From assembly GCA_021234155.1 (NCBI GenBank), contig JAJEKV010000062.1:372001-436000 (forward strand): 64,000 nucleotides of DNA. Direction: 5' to 3'. This DNA is from Isoetes taiwanensis (Eukaryota; Streptophyta; Lycopodiopsida; Isoetales; Isoetaceae). Shown here piece after piece: positions 1 to 12,900 of this stretch. The position numbers were made by a program, and so were the translations under genes. The notes under the pieces are model-generated. The model searched no databases, was not told where the DNA came from, and saw nothing but the letters and a program-made list of their open reading frames with translations. How positions within the stretch are numbered: the first letter of the stretch is position 1; every line of letters begins with the position of its first letter.

Positions 1-1491
1 ATGGGAAGACAAGGGCCCTCCTCATCTCCATCCATATCTCCCATGCTTCGGCTCACGGGCTGAGGCAAGTTGACATCTGCCCTTGCAAAGACCACCACCT
101 GCCACCCCCCCAGCCCTCTACCTCCACCTCTGCCTTTGCTGCCTGCACGTACCTGACCTCTTCTTGCTCCTCCCTTCCAATCGAGCCACATTCTTCTCTG
201 GGAAAATTGCTCTGCTCTATCCTCAAACATCTGCAGCCTCCTCCACGCACCCGGCCGCCTATTCCCATGATCAGCCATATGAATTCCGATCCTTCTTACC
301 CTATCAATCACCACTTCCTTCGCGGGCCTCCGAGGCCTCTTTCCAACCAACCTCCGGAACCCATGCACCGGGTTTCGTGACTCTCCGTACCAGCCGCCCT
401 CCTCAGGTGGTTTTAATTTCGAGATCCGCACAATGGAAAAATTCCATTGCCTTGTATGTCTCGCAACAATCACACGGCTGCTATCTAGCGTGAGTCTCGG
501 CAGCACCATTTCATACACTTTCACCTTCAATCTGGCTTCCTTTCTCAACTGCATCATGCCCTGACACCCTAAAACACACAAAATCAGGAGGGAAGAAGAG
601 TCTTACCAGCGCCTTCCATCCCCGCTCAAGCTCCAAGCCCCCCGCAAAACGCTCGCACCAAAAACCCCGCGGGGCCTCCCCGGGAGCCATCCGGCTCACA
701 TGAAGGCGACATGGCTCGCCAAGGCCTCCCCCAATCCCTCCCCATCCACTTTGCGGAGGGCAAATCGCTCGGGCTTCCGGGGCCCGACGCACATGCCCTG
801 CCATAACCGAACCATTGGAGCCGAAAACAAACTAACCACAAAAAAACACCCATCTATAGAAACTATCTCCTTAAGCCAATTAAGCTCCTCAACTTGCCCA
901 AAATATACCATTTCAAATACAATACTATACAACAATCATAGTCCGCACCCTACCCAAAATACGGTTTCCAAATACGAAACGAATTGGGTGCACTTACTAG
1001 ATACATAAAAGTCAAAATGAAAAATGAAGTTCAAAATAAATGCAAAAAATTAAAATGCAAACCTTTCATATCATGTACATATGTTAAACTGAACTTTTTT
1101 TATATTATTAACTCTTGATCTTATTATTTTCTTTGGCAAGTTATCCACAACTGGTATTCTAAGGTGCAATTCTGGTTCTAGAATGTCAGCAACAAATTAA
1201 AATCCTTTGACATGAAAACAACACGTCATTGATGAATAAATAACGGAATGTAATCAACAGAAGGAGATTCTTTAAATTAGATGTTTCGAGAAACAACCGC
1301 ACAAGTCCAAAAGCCTCAAATACCTAGTGTAGCTGGGGCTGGATATATTTTGCATAAATGATGTCGTGAAGTTCTGTCGAAGGTACATACATGGTTTCTT
1401 TAAGAATTGGACATAGCATGGCCTTTTAATATTCCACGCTCTTTCTATACAATCATGCCAATATCACTGTTATGACATATCCTGATGTTAT
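1..1491. other. Flank without recognisable gene
   Basis: The first ~800 bases are C/T-rich on the plus strand with several short overlapping open frames on both strands, none resembling a known family. The rest is AT-rich and featureless up to the copia target duplication GTTAT at 1487-1491. Confidence 0.5.
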
Positions 1492-1739
1492 TGTTGGATA
1501 TATAAGGCTTGACATCTATCCCAATTGTATTTAGTTATTAATTTATGTCATCTATTGTTCCTAGAGTTTAAGGTTTTATTTGTTGGACGGTTGCCGAGTT
1601 TCTAGAGCAACCACAGGAAGTCTAAAGGTGGTTGGCCTGTATTTAGTGAGTTCTAATTTTAGAACCACTGTGCTGTATAAGGATTCTCTATCTCTCAATG
1701 GAAAAGAGGCTGCTTTGGTACGTGTGTGTCTTGTTTTCA
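1492..1739 (+). repeat. 5' LTR of the copia element (248 bp)
   Basis: Begins TGTTGGATAT and ends TTTTCA. It is matched along its length by 4463-4596 plus 25116-25226, the two halves of the 3' LTR. Shared stretches include the leader after TTGACATCTATCCCAATTGT and the segment GTGAGTTCTAATTTTAGAAC. It supplies the uninterrupted reference showing that the 3' LTR was cut by a later insertion. Confidence 0.9.
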
Positions 1740-1752
1740 TGATATCAGAACG
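1740..1752 (+). promoter_or_regulatory. tRNA primer-binding site of the copia element
   Basis: TGATATCAGAACG directly follows the 5' LTR. It is close to the usual plant copia primer-binding site complementary to initiator methionine tRNA (TGGTATCAGAGC), with substitutions that fit decay. Confidence 0.65.
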
Positions 1753-1945
1753 AGTCGATAGCATCTACAATCAGATCATCATCTAGGCCCTTCTCCATCC
1801 CTTTCAACTGCAATGCTGGTGCCTTGACCTTGGAGATATACTCCTCTGCAATTGCAACGTTTGGGAAAGGCATGTGCATCATCAAAGACAGTCATAATAA
1901 TGTTTTGGCACAGGACGAAAGAGAAAGAACATTGTATAAGCTGAG
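1753..1945 (+). other. Copia leader and lost gag region
   Basis: No convincing gag or protease domain is visible between the primer-binding site and the first integrase motif. Most of gag and protease appears deleted. Confidence 0.5.
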
Positions 1946-4263
1946 TTGGTGCAGGGGCAGTGCACTTCTCTAAGTGCCTCCACAACAGACATAAACCAAG
2001 GTTGGCATGAGAGGTTGGGACATGCCAACTTTCAGTTCCTGAAAAGAATGAGGGAGCAAAACTATGTTTGTCGACTTCCCAAAATAACGCCTCCTTCGGG
2101 ATTATGTGAAGGATGTACCTTAGGGAAGCTAAGTAGAAAGGCATACAAGAAGCAACCGAGCACACGAGCTGCATCACCTCTAGATATGGTGCACACGGAT
2201 GGGGTGCAGCAAGAGTAACCTCTTTGGGAGGCTCCAAGTATTTTTTGTTGGTGATTGATGATTGACCTGGATAAATTGGATCTTTTTTCTTGCATGCAAG
2301 TCAGAGGCATTTGAATACTTCAAACAATCGAAGAATATAGTTGAAAACTTCAAAGGCCAGAAAGTCAAAGCTATTCAAATAGACCAAGGGGTGAATTCCT
2401 TTGTATAGAGTTCATAGAATATCTCCAAGTGGAATAAGGCATGAGACCTCAATTGTGCATGAACATCAACAAAATGGGGTTGTGGATCATAAGAAATGAA
2501 CTGTTCTTAAATGTGCAAGGGCTCTAATCCTATCCAAAAGCATTGACTTCATGTTTTGGGCAGTAGCTGCCCACACAGCAGTATACATCACAAACAGGGT
2601 GCGAACCAAGGCTCTAGATGGTTGTGTACCAGAAGAAGCATGGACGAAAAAAAAAACCAAACGTAGAAGGGTTTAAGACCACCCCTGTAAGGCCTATGCA
2701 CATTTGTCAAAGGTTGAAAGACATGCAGGTAAATTCTATCTTAAGGCCATTGCATATATGTTAGTGGGGTACAGTGAGACGATGAAGGGTTATAGATTGT
2801 TTGTACCAGCCACAAGGAAAAACATTGTACGCAGAAGTGTCAATTTTGATGAAGGCGACTTTAGCTTGGGAAAAAGAGATGGAAAATCATCTAAAGGTGA
2901 TCCCATGCTTTCTGTACCAGGTGAGTCTCTGGACACCAGCAGTAACTCTGAATCAAACCTCGATCGAGATCAAGAAAATATGCCATGCGAAGAATTTGAA
3001 ATTCCATCTAAACCAGAGTCTGGTGAAGACTGTAGTGGGCCATCAAATCAGGAAGTGCAGTCTGGTTACATCGCTCTGCACAGCAGTGCCTCCATTGCGA
3101 AACTTGCCAGCTTTCAACAAGCCATGTCAAGCCCACAGCAGCATCTCTGGAAGAAGGCCATGGATGAAGAATACTCCTCCCTCTTGGAGAACAATACTTG
3201 GGATCTCGGCCCACTTCCATAAGGACGCATGGCAATTTCTTGTAAGTGAATTTTCAAACTTAAATATGATGAAAATAACTATAGCTCAAAATACAAGGCA
3301 TGGTTAGTAGCCAGGGGATGCTCTCAAAAGGCTGGAGTTGATTTCTAGGAGACATATGCTCCTGCAGCACGACTCTCCTCCATCCGAGCCTGGATCTACA
3401 ACAGACGGATGTTAAGTCCGCCTTTTTGCATGGCAAGCTAGATGAGGAGGTCTACCTAAAGCAACTAGAAGGGTATGTTTCTCCAAGATTAAGAAATGTA
3501 CCATGACACATGCTCGTGAGGTAAGCACTCCTTCTGTCCCTTCTAATTTGTGCCTTGTTGCCACTCCTCATGGAGCAGAAACACAGCCACACATGTTCGG
3601 CTTGTCCAACAGACGTGTAGTAGGCCCTCTAATGCACTTTATGGTGTGCACGAGGCCAGATATAGTAGAAAGTGTCATCACCATCAATCAATTTATGGAA
3701 AATAAGGCCCCCTCATGTTGGCAGGTAGCTAAGAGAATTCTGCAGTATTTACAGTCCACCTCGTGCATGGGGGTCACTTACAGACGCACATGCCATGTGG
3801 GACTGACCCTTGAAGGTTTGGTTGATGTTGATTATATCGGAGATACAACTAAACGCAAGCCCAGAACTAGCTTTTGTTGTAAGCTGCAAGGGGAAGTCAT
3901 CAGCTGGAGTAGCAAGACACAAAGATCAAATGCGTTAGCACCTGTAAAGCAGAACATATGGCCATATGTGCGGCTACAAAAGAAGCCTTTTGGCTTAGGA
4001 GCCTGTTATCAGACCTTGGCATTGTTCAAAAATGGGCAAGATTGACCTTGAATAACAATCGAGCTGTTGTTAATCTGGCTAAGAATCCCGGTAACTTTAC
4101 GAAAGCCAAACACATTGAGGTACAATCTCATTTTACTAGAGGAAAGGTGGAAGAAGGAAAAATCATGATCAAGTATCTGGGAACTCACATCATGACAACA
4201 GATGTGTTCACTAAACCACTTCCTAAGAGACATTTTGTTCAATGCTTTGAAGAGATGGGATGA
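1946..4263 (+). pseudogene. Degenerate copia Pol polyprotein
   Basis: Pieces run in canonical order. At 2000-2216 is a GAG-pre-integrase zinc-binding motif (WHERLGHANF, then CEGCTLGK). At 2704-2850 is the integrase C-terminal region (MLVGYSETMKGYRLF, then a VNFDE motif). At 3300-3480 are RT pieces (WLVARGCSQKAGVDF, ETYAPAARLSSIRA, DVKSAFLHGKLDEEVYLKQ). At 3503-4263 is the RNase H region (CTRPDI, then KAKHIEV and DVFTKPLP near the end). Stops occur around 2217 and inside RT, and frame changes occur between pieces. The RT core that should carry the YVDD catalytic motif is deleted: sequence jumps at about 3482 from the DVKSAF region into the region before RNase H. The integrase catalytic core between 2218 and 2700 is very decayed. 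The protein cannot be active. Confidence 0.85.
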
Positions 4264-4445
4264 CCAGAGCTTGAAACTTGATTGAATTTATATGAAAGTA
4301 GGGTAACTGTCGTGTTCAGCAATTTGTTTTGCAGTTTTTAGAATAATAGAAGTAGGGGAGTGTCGATCTTGAGGGGGGAGTACTGCATAGCAGACTTGTT
4401 CAGCAATTTGTTTTGCAGATTTTGAAATGGACAGAAGAAGTGGAG

Positions 4446-4462
4446 TAGTGTTTGAGGTGGAG
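4446..4462 (+). other. Polypurine tract before 3' LTR
   Basis: The purine-rich run GAGGTGGAG immediately precedes the TGTTGGA start of the 3' LTR, the expected place for the plus-strand primer. A similar GAGGGGGGAG run lies further upstream at about 4371-4380. Confidence 0.55.
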
Positions 4463-4596
4463 TGTTGGACATACAAGGGTTGACATCTATCCCAATTGTA
4501 GTCAGTTATTAATTTGTGTCATCCATTGTCCCTAGAGTTTAGGGTTTTGTTTGTTGGACAGTTGCCGAGTTTCAAGAGCAACTGCAGGACGTCTAA
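4463..4596 (+). repeat. 3' LTR of copia element, left part
   Basis: Matches the first half of the 5' LTR up to GACGTCTAA, where homology stops because a DNA transposon begins at 4597. The last three bases TAA (4594-4596) are the target duplication of that transposon. Confidence 0.9.
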
Positions 4597-4639
4597 CACA
4601 AGGAGCCCAAAAATGAACTACTACATTTAACCAATATAT

Positions 4640-4860
4640 TATCATTTGAAAACCATGGTATACGTGGTTTTTTACGCATGAATTTGTTCGATAGAAAAAA
4701 AACCACATGCAATAGTGGTTTGTCAAGGGTATAGTGGTTTATGACATGGTTATTAATGGTAGTTCGTAATGTTATAGTAGCTTCTTCGAACTAGTTGTGG
4801 TTTTTGAAACACTTTCATGCATGCGGTAGTGGTTCATTCACACTCTTAATCACCACATTA
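4640..4860. repeat. Left subterminal repeats of outer transposon
   Basis: The motif TAGTGGTT and variants (ACGTGGTTTTT, AGTTGTGGTTTTT, AACCACATGCA) recur about every 25-45 bases just inside the left TIR. A matching set in reverse orientation lies inside the right TIR. Such arrays are typical transposase-binding regions of CACTA-like elements. Confidence 0.6.
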
Positions 4861-5310
4861 AAGATATCAATTTAAATCTATCTTTGTGGAAGTTGGGTTG
4901 AAGTTCCAAAATCTAAAATGATAATGTGCTTACAATAAAGATCAAAAGATCAAGATTTTCAATTTCTATTAAGTGCATAAAGAAACCCTTATAAAACAAA
5001 AGCATCATGCATCCCACTCTTGTTAAATTTGCCATCAACGTGTATAGAAATTGATTGGCAAGAACATCACTAGCACTTCCATAACATGCAATCGATAGCT
5101 AGTCACAACATTTGTATTAAATGTCTACATGCACCATAACAAACCTAGCATGTACAAAGCAATATCTAGTATCCATTTGTTTTGGGATTATTTACAATCT
5201 TGTCAGAGAGAAAATGACTCCAACTTGAATCATATGTGTCGTATCTTATGCCCTCTTGAGAATACTATAAATTACTCATATCGACACAAATTATTCTCAT
5301 AATTGATATA

Positions 5311-5338
5311 GAAGGAAGGAAGGAAGGAAGGAAGGAAG
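5311..5338. repeat. (GAAG)n microsatellite
   Basis: Seven tandem copies of the tetranucleotide GAAG. Confidence 0.9.
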
Positions 5339-6840
5339 TATATTTTAACGTCCGCGGAGGCCAAACTTGACCTATGAGACGGTACATGCAGTACACAAAG
5401 CAGATAAAACCACACCAAAAAGACAAATGCTACTATACAATGTGTTCCTACTACTGGGATGAAAAAACCCCCACATGGGAGGAAAAACCCTGGTAGTAGG
5501 CTCTCAGATCCCTTGTCCTGTAAGGGATGCTCTTACGGTAGAGACTTGCAAAATGTAGGATGCGAGACGTGCAACCATTGGCGATGCCAGCAATTGATGC
5601 AGCGGTGCCAGCAATTGATGCGAGACATTTTATCAGCCAAACGATGTAAGTTCGACACAAACAATAGCTATACGAGTTTCAAATATTGCTTATTATTAAC
5701 TCCACTTATAAATCATAATTCCACATTTTGGATCATGGAATGTAACTTTAGAAAAACAATAGATGGACAATGATTGAGTTTCAATCTAAGAAATAACATT
5801 TTGTGCACTTTCTAAATCGATACCTATTATTTTGTTGCTCTTATACAAACAAGTATAAGATGGATTTTATTACCCTTAATGCTTGTTAACTTTGTCTATG
5901 CATGCTTAGTGTTGAGACTCTCTAAACTTTGAAGATGAATATGATAGTTTGGGGATACCATAACTGAAATATTATACCAATCAAATTGTGCTTATTTTAG
6001 AAATCAAAGATGACTACCATATCAGGTATGACTCCAAATAGAGAACACAAATACATGTTAGCATTATCTGCCAATGTGACTAAGAAAAAGGTTATAATAC
6101 TCTATATACTCCGATTAATGTTGGTTTCCAATATGTTGGATGGCAAAGGAAATATTACAAATATTTAGAGTTGAAATTAAATGTTCTGACCAAGGTGCCA
6201 TGTTGCGGACTTCACTCATTTGGGGGGTATAAGGCTCTATATGCCATGGCTAAATGTCGATAACTGGTTGTTTAGACACAATCGATTAAAAGATGGTCCT
6301 ATTATGAAAGATGGACTATTGTTTTTGTAAACCCTCAAAAGCTTTTCTCCTAACGTTCCCCTCTCCCAAAAACAACTAATTGAGGGTTTAAGAAAAGGAA
6401 ATTGCAAGTATGAAACAAAGTATGCTTTATAGCTATGCTATTGAATAAATCTGAGACACAGACACCTACACAAGCACTTAATTATTAGAACACGAGACCC
6501 AATTAGGTTGGTTGCTCAAGCCATAAGAACTTTCCAGAATCTATCTTAGAGAGGGAAACCGTTTTGAGTTTATGGCTTCTTGATGTGCAGAGCTTGGATT
6601 AAGCTATGTCGCAGACGGTCTTTACAAAATATAATATGCACATCTTATGAGGGCTTAAGCAAAATTACAATGGTAGTTTCTAAAGATGAAAACCATATTA
6701 TATTTCAATATGAGTTTGATAATGACATTTGAATAAAGTACTCAACTTTGGACTTTGCCTACCTTCATAGATGGTGGCTCAAAGCTTTGACAAACTCGGA
6801 AGTCCATAGATATCATACAACAAGGTGCTTTCGCACAAGG
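5339..6840. other. Interior of outer transposon, no gene seen
   Basis: AT-rich sequence with only short unsupported open frames. A short direct repeat (CAGCAATTGATGC) occurs twice near 5588-5620. Confidence 0.5.
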
Positions 6841-6847
6841 GGTTGCC

Positions 6848-7020
6848 CAATTGAAGCAAAAGCTAGAGGGACGGAATGCAAAAGGAGGGAAGGAATGCAG
6901 ACGAATCGAGAAAAAACTAGTGGGAAGGAATGCAAAAAGGGCAAGGAGGGAAGGGATGCTAGAAAGGACAAGAAGGGAAGGAATGCAAAAGAGGAGGGAG
7001 GGAAGGATGGCTATGGCGGC
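6848..7020 (+). repeat. Purine-rich minisatellite, GGAAGGAATGCAAAA-type unit
   Basis: The motif GGAAGGAATGCAAAA, with variants, occurs at about 6869, 6889, 6923, 6948 and 6976. Short lysine/arginine-rich open frames here are by-products of the repeat and not supported as genes. Confidence 0.6.
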
Positions 7021-7862
7021 CTCCAAGAGAAGGAAGGGCGCAACTACGATGACCTCCAAGAGACCAACGCCGTAAATATCGTCCAAGAGAAGGCAATATA
7101 TGCTTTGTTGTTAAGTGCCACTCGATTTAAAATGGCAGCGTGAAATGCGGCTTTCGGTTGGCAATAGCTCCCAACTGCATCTCACCCTTCCATTTTTTGC
7201 TCTGCCATAATCTAGTATAGAGTATTTTTAGAACATGCCTTCCCCACCACATCCGTCCCCAGGGATTGCCCTGCCAGCAACCCACAAAAATAGAAGGAAG
7301 TGGAGAAACTAGGCTAATATAGGGCCAGATTCCACTATCGGCAACAGCACTTGGGAGCAAAATCTCAACTGCGACTTCCTTCTGTGACCTAAGATAGGCG
7401 ATGATTCCATTCATGGCAGCGGCAATTAGTTCAAGAATTTAAAAAAATCAAACTTGGCGAAAATCTACGGCATCTGTTCTCTACTTGGCAGGAATCCAGC
7501 CCACGGCAATTATCATAATCTAAAAGTTACGACAGTGCTCTCCTGATAGTTAACGAGTGTTTTGGAATTAGATGGAGAGTTTTCAGTTTTGAGGGCAGCG
7601 TTTTGCTAACTGCTAACTGCGGTAGTGGAATCATCATCGAAGCTTCAAATCCGAGATGCCATCAAAGGATTGATGTTCAGTTAATTGACACGCCCATAAC
7701 TGTGCCAGTGGAATCTCAGCCATAGTTAAAATTATTCATAACCTCTACTTTGGGGTGCCACCATTTATCAAAAATGTATAATTTTATTTATTTAGCGGGA
7801 AGGGAAAATTCATGAAGCCCTAAATTCTGGAAACCCTAGCCTTTCCTAACTGCGGCATAGCC
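7021..7862. other. No gene recognised
   Basis: Unique-looking sequence inside the outer transposon. Only short open frames are present. Confidence 0.4.
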
Positions 7863-8150
7863 TAGCCATGGCGATGGAGGATCTTCAAAGGGCGGCGATA
7901 CATCAGGGCGATGGCAGACTTTCTTATGGCTGCCGATATGGTATATCTATCAAGAACATGCTCTTGTTCTTTCTTCTTCCCTCCTTTCTTCTGTGTCAAC
8001 TATTTCTTGGTTTGTTATTCTATTTGTTTGTGCAGGACTGTTCATATTCTTCCCTTCAGCAGAGCAGCAATGTTTTCGGGGCAGAGGTGGTTGAAGAACT
8101 ACATAAAGCTGGGCAGGATGAAATCACAGATATCTTTTGCATTTTCATTC
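7863..8150 (+). pseudogene. Two exon-like segments of an unrecognised gene inside the outer transposon
   Basis: Sequence before 7868 resembles a plant 5' leader (AAACCCTAGCC), and ATGGCGATGGAGG is a good plant start context. A possible donor follows GCCGATATG at about 7938, and an acceptor TTTGTGCAG ends at about 8033. Joining there keeps frame: a short N-terminal segment (MADFLMAADM) runs into a coding-like exon containing VFGAEVVEELHKAG. No family was recognised. Its exon/intron layout differs from the surrounding non-coding DNA, so it may be a host gene fragment picked up by the transposon. It could also be chance. Confidence 0.35.
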
Positions 8151-8956
8151 TGCATCTTTTATTTGAAAAGGGCCCACAATTTGGTAAGATTTTCATGGCT
8201 TACATGTGATACAGCCTTAAAGATGTTCTGCCTTAAAGATCTTTAAGCCTTTAAGGATGTAATGATAATAGTATATATGTTCATTTTTGCTACAATTTTC
8301 GTTGTCTTATGATTGTAAATGCAGATCTAATAGTCTAATTGCTTTTTAGCTATGAAGGTACATATCCAGCTCTGTTTTTAGAAGGAGAGGAGAAAATTTC
8401 CATTCTTGTTACTCATATTTACTATCCAAAATTCTAATGTTGAAACTTCAAGCACACAATAAATTTTGCATCGGATCTCGTGCTGTTAAGATTTCACTCA
8501 AATTTGTTGTTTAATCTGTATAGCGATTTCAGAGTTTCTATTTTTTCGTGGACGTAAAAATTCATCTTATCTTATCTTATCTACCAGGGATACCAGGGTT
8601 CAAATCCCTGCTTGTATTATCTAATGTATATGGTTATGTTAAAAATCACAACATTTCATACACCAAATTGGTTTGATGGTATACAAAATTTTTGTTTTTT
8701 CGTCTCAAATAACAAGTGAGATATTTAATAAACATCTCTTAATTCCTTCTATAAACCACTACTAGTTATTGAATAGAAATGTTAAGAATTTGAAGCATAG
8801 ACCATAATATCCAATTGTTAGAGAAAATTATAACACTGCAGATGCATTTAGAGCATCCTAACTTGCAATGGTTTCCACCTTGCACATGCCTTACTATCTC
8901 TAATATATAATTGTAATATGGAGGATAAGGGGGCAGTTTAACGTAGGCCTAGTTTA
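8151..8956. other. No gene recognised; short (TCTTA)n run
   Basis: AT-rich. A pentanucleotide run ATCTTATCTTATCTTATC lies at about 8564-8581. A palindromic TTAAAGATCTTTAA lies near 8235. Confidence 0.45.
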
Positions 8957-9304
8957 TAGTAAGTTTATTTTTTCTTAGCTAGATTTGAGCACGTGGAAGA
9001 ATATAAAAATTTAGCCTTTTAGGATTTGACAGGTGTACCATAATCTCTAGAGTCTTCGCGGTGGTTCTATGACTTACAATATGCTCCGGATTCTAAACGC
9101 TCTAGATTTTAGACGTAGGCCTAGGTTCCGGAAGGTCGGAGTAGTGCCGATTCCTCTTGGCAAGAAAAAAAGAGAAGATTTGTGCTCTGAAAATGCCTCC
9201 TTTGGATTCGTGTTGGAGCCAGATTGTCGTCAAGAACCCTCCGTTGAAGCAATCTATGTTTATACATGTTTTGGTGCTCAACCCTAGCTGCAGCCAGTAC
9301 TAAT
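8957..9304. repeat. First ~700-bp tandem unit, left part
   Basis: Starts at AGTAAGTTTATTTTTTC and continues through GAGCACGTGGAAGAATAT, CTCTTGGCAAGAAAA and TTTATACATGTTTTGGTGCT. The same order of sequence is found in the units at 20737 and 21432. Homology breaks at the CACTA element starting at 9305 and resumes after 20367. Confidence 0.8.
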
Positions 9305-9345
9305 CACTACAAGAGGAAAGGGGTATTAGAGTCAGTTTTAGCGTC
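9305..9345. repeat. Left terminal inverted repeat of CACTA element
   Basis: CACTACAAGAGGAAAGGGGT followed by ATTAGAGTCAG. It pairs with 20335-20367, and GACTCTAATAA at the right end continues the match. Confidence 0.9.
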
Positions 9346-9933
9346 AGAAGGATATTTCTGGTGTTTTTTGAGGTGAAAACAATGTTCTGTAGTTATTAGC
9401 AGCACTTATAGTTAGATACCATCTATTCAAATAACCATTTGTTCATACACTCTTAATATAACTACTCTTTCTCTACATTTTTCATTTTCTCAAAAGTCCT
9501 CATTTCATACATACCTATGTGGCTAGAACAAGATTGCCAAGGCTACGAAATATAATAAAAGTGTGCAAAGATCATACTTGTCTCATATGATTTAAAAGTT
9601 CACCGATACATAATATTAGCAATTGTATCAAGAGGATCTCAATACAATATTCCTCAACGACAATGACATATACTTAAAAAATAAAATCATTGAACTAGTC
9701 TTTAGTAATGTCATATAGCAAATCCTGCTCAACTTCTTCTATTTCATCATCATCCAATTGCAAAAGGAGCCGCGATACATGTCTCTCTGTCCCATTTTCT
9801 CGTGGTCGCTCTCCTCATCAAAGTAGTCATCAAGTATACAATGTTCGGCTATGCATTGGAGACCTTACCAAGGCCTTGATGGTCCTCTAATTGTGAATCA
9901 TGCTCGTGGTCAATGGTTTCTTCAATCGGTCAA

Positions 9934-12900
9934 TCAACTCCAACTCACGAGGAAGTGGAATATCGATGATGATCCTTGGGTGTCACAATTAGAATCATTG
10001 AGGATAGGCATGGCAATAACTCTTCGAGAAGTTGGTTGTGAATGAACCACTATCCGCCATTTCTTATCCCTAGGATTATCATGGAAAAATACTTGCTTCA
10101 CCCGACTAGGAAATATAAAAGGTTCGCCTAGATCTCTTAAGACATGTGAAGTGTCTACCTCATAGAATCCGTAAGGGTGTACCAATGGTTTGATTTCTTC
10201 CTTGGGTTTGTGTTTTGAACCATTTGGCCTTTAGCACGCTCACATGGAATGAACGAAAGTTCAAGTCCATGATTTTGGTAATAACTCCAATATAATCAAC
10301 ATTGCCATCAATAGGATTTATGTCCCCTACATTGACTCCTTTGAAGAAAGGAAGCCATTATTCCGAGTCAAAAGTGACACGACCTTTATCAACTTCCTCA
10401 ATAATGAAAGTGTTGTCCATATGCCCACATTGAAGAATGATATCTTATCTACAAGTGAGAATAAGAAACATTAGTCATAATTTGCAACAAAATACAAATT
10501 GGAAAACATTGCTCGTAGTTTACAACAACATATATATTAGATTGATATCTCTAAAATATAAATAGGACTGAAATTTCTTTAATAGGAACATTACCTTCCT
10601 CTCACAACCTAAAGCAATGTTGAAGTCATCAATGGATATCTTCTCCTTTCTCCTTTGCTTTGTCCATCTCTTGACCAACCACCAATTTGGCATTGATGAA
10701 GGTAAATCCTCTAGATGATCCGGATATCTTAATCTCCCTCTTCGAGATACTCTATTTTCTCGCATATGCTTCTAGCCTTTTTTATTTCATCACGAGCCTT
10801 CTCATATAATTCATGCCATCGCCCAAGGCTTTCAAGATTGTTAATGACAAACCTATTGATGGCAAAGAATTCTTCATCACTTAGCTTTCGACCTTCCTTA
10901 CCCAATCCTTGTAACACTTCACCTTCTAGCTCTTTCAATCTATCTTTTTTCCATATTCTAGGTGCATTAGGATGTACCGAGGTCGTAGCTCAAAGAAGAA
11001 AAAATAATGTCTCTTGTACCAAATGTCCCTCAAGAATACAACCTTCGTGCTTTGCCATTTGCCGCACAAATCCTTTCAAAACTTTCATATATCGCCTAAA
11101 AAAAAACATCCACCTAGATGGAGTCGACCAACGAGCATAATTTCTCGGCAAATGTAGTAGTAGATGCACCTAGCATAAAAACATTAATCTTCCCATATTT
11201 CAAAGTTATAATCTATAAGTATCTTGTACTTACTTGTAGGTCAAAGAAGTCGGTGGGGAAAAATCATCTCAAGCATACACAAAGTCTCTACAATTTCAAC
11301 TTCCATTGCGTGAATGTCTTCAACGCTAATTTTTTTGATGCAACCCATCTAGAGAACTTGCCAAGTCTATAAATGATTGTACGCATGATGGTGCCCATGG
11401 TGTAAGACAGCTTTCGAGCACAAAAGGAAGAAGATGCCGCACCCCACAAAAATGGGACATTAGTTTGCATGCATACATAGTATAACAAGATCTAACAATA
11501 ACCCGTAAAAATTTTGTGCCAATCATGTGTCTTCAATCCAAAGAATTTTATCCTCCTTTGTAAAAGCCCTTTTAGAGACGCCATAACCCGTAGGCGCAGC
11601 GATTTTTTATAACATTTTTCACTTGCATAAGTTCTTGTTTTTCAAAACCCATGGGCCTTGGCCGAATAAGAGGTGCTTTGCCATCTTTTTCATGGGCCAT
11701 AACCTCGCATATTATTTGTCGCTCCTTGAGATCATACCTTGCATTTAGTGTCTCGCATTCTCCTGCCAAGTGCCTCCACAAAGAATGTGCAACATTCTTT
11801 TGAAAAAATGTGCATTGATCCAACAAATGTACAATCTTTAGGTCACACCAATATTCTAGTCGATAGAATATTGACAATCTCTTCATTCCCAATGGAGGAG
11901 AGTTGAGGTGTTATCGTTCCATTTTTCCAACCAATCTTGAGGAGTTAGTACTTTGGTTGGTTTGTTATGTCATTAGCACGAAGAGAATGACCATGTGGCA
12001 AATACTTTTGATGCCCCTTGTAAACCATTTTTGATAGATGTTTTGATCTGCATTTAGGAACTTGATCACCACATGATGGACAACCACTAGCACCTTTAGT
12101 TTGCAAACCTATATGACCCATAAATAAGTATTAATACATCATTAAACCAAAGAGAAACACTAAAATTGATCAAAGTACCCGAGGCTACACTAAACCTGTG
12201 ATAATCATGGATCATGAAACATAAGATCCCATGAAATGTAAAACATGGGGTGCCTTCACAATGTCGTACATTTTTATGCCTTTCCATAATGTCTCTAGCT
12301 CCTCAACAAGAGGTTCCATGTAAACATCCATATTCTTTACTTGATACTTTCCTATTGATAACGAAAGTGAAAAATATATGAGAAAAATGCATAAAACATA
12401 ATGCACTCTAGAAATATATTATATCTCAAACATTTAAATACCTGGTACAATTAGTGTCAACATCATGTGTCCAGGCTTAGTTGCCATCCAAGGTGGAATG
12501 TTGTAGTTAACAACAACAATGGGCCAAACACTATGTGAGGATGACATTGTACCAAATGGATAAATACCATCCATCCCAAGTGCAAGGCGATGTTTCTTGG
12601 TTCGTCCCTTGAAAATTGGCCATTTGTCTTCAATGTGCCTCAAAGCTTCCGCCTCAAGCAGAATTCTCATGATGCCATCTTTGCTCCTATGCGTGGCATG
12701 GAAATCCATAAATGCCGCTAGTGATGGTGACCTAAACATGTGTTGTAGTCTAGGATGATTGGCATATGTCTCAACACCTTCTTAGGCACTTTTGTTTTCA
12801 TGTGGTCAACATATCTTGGTTCTTTGCATTTTGGACATTCTTGCATATGCTTGTACTCATTACTTAAATAGAACACAATCATTTGGACATGCATATATGC

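Noticed and set aside
83-493. Plus-strand 136-codon open frame and its minus-strand counterparts
   Set aside because: Low-complexity C/T-rich composition, no family resemblance, overlapping open frames on both strands.
1946-4263. An active copia polyprotein
   Set aside because: Stops, frame changes and loss of the RT catalytic core rule it out.
6748-7143. Lys/Arg-rich protein gene at the GGAAGGAATGC repeats
   Set aside because: The open frames are produced by the purine-rich minisatellite in two phases at once.
8594-8610. tRNA T-arm-like CAGGGTTCAAATCCCTG
   Set aside because: The T-arm pairs perfectly, but no D-arm, anticodon arm or matching acceptor stem lies upstream. Likely chance or a minute SINE remnant.
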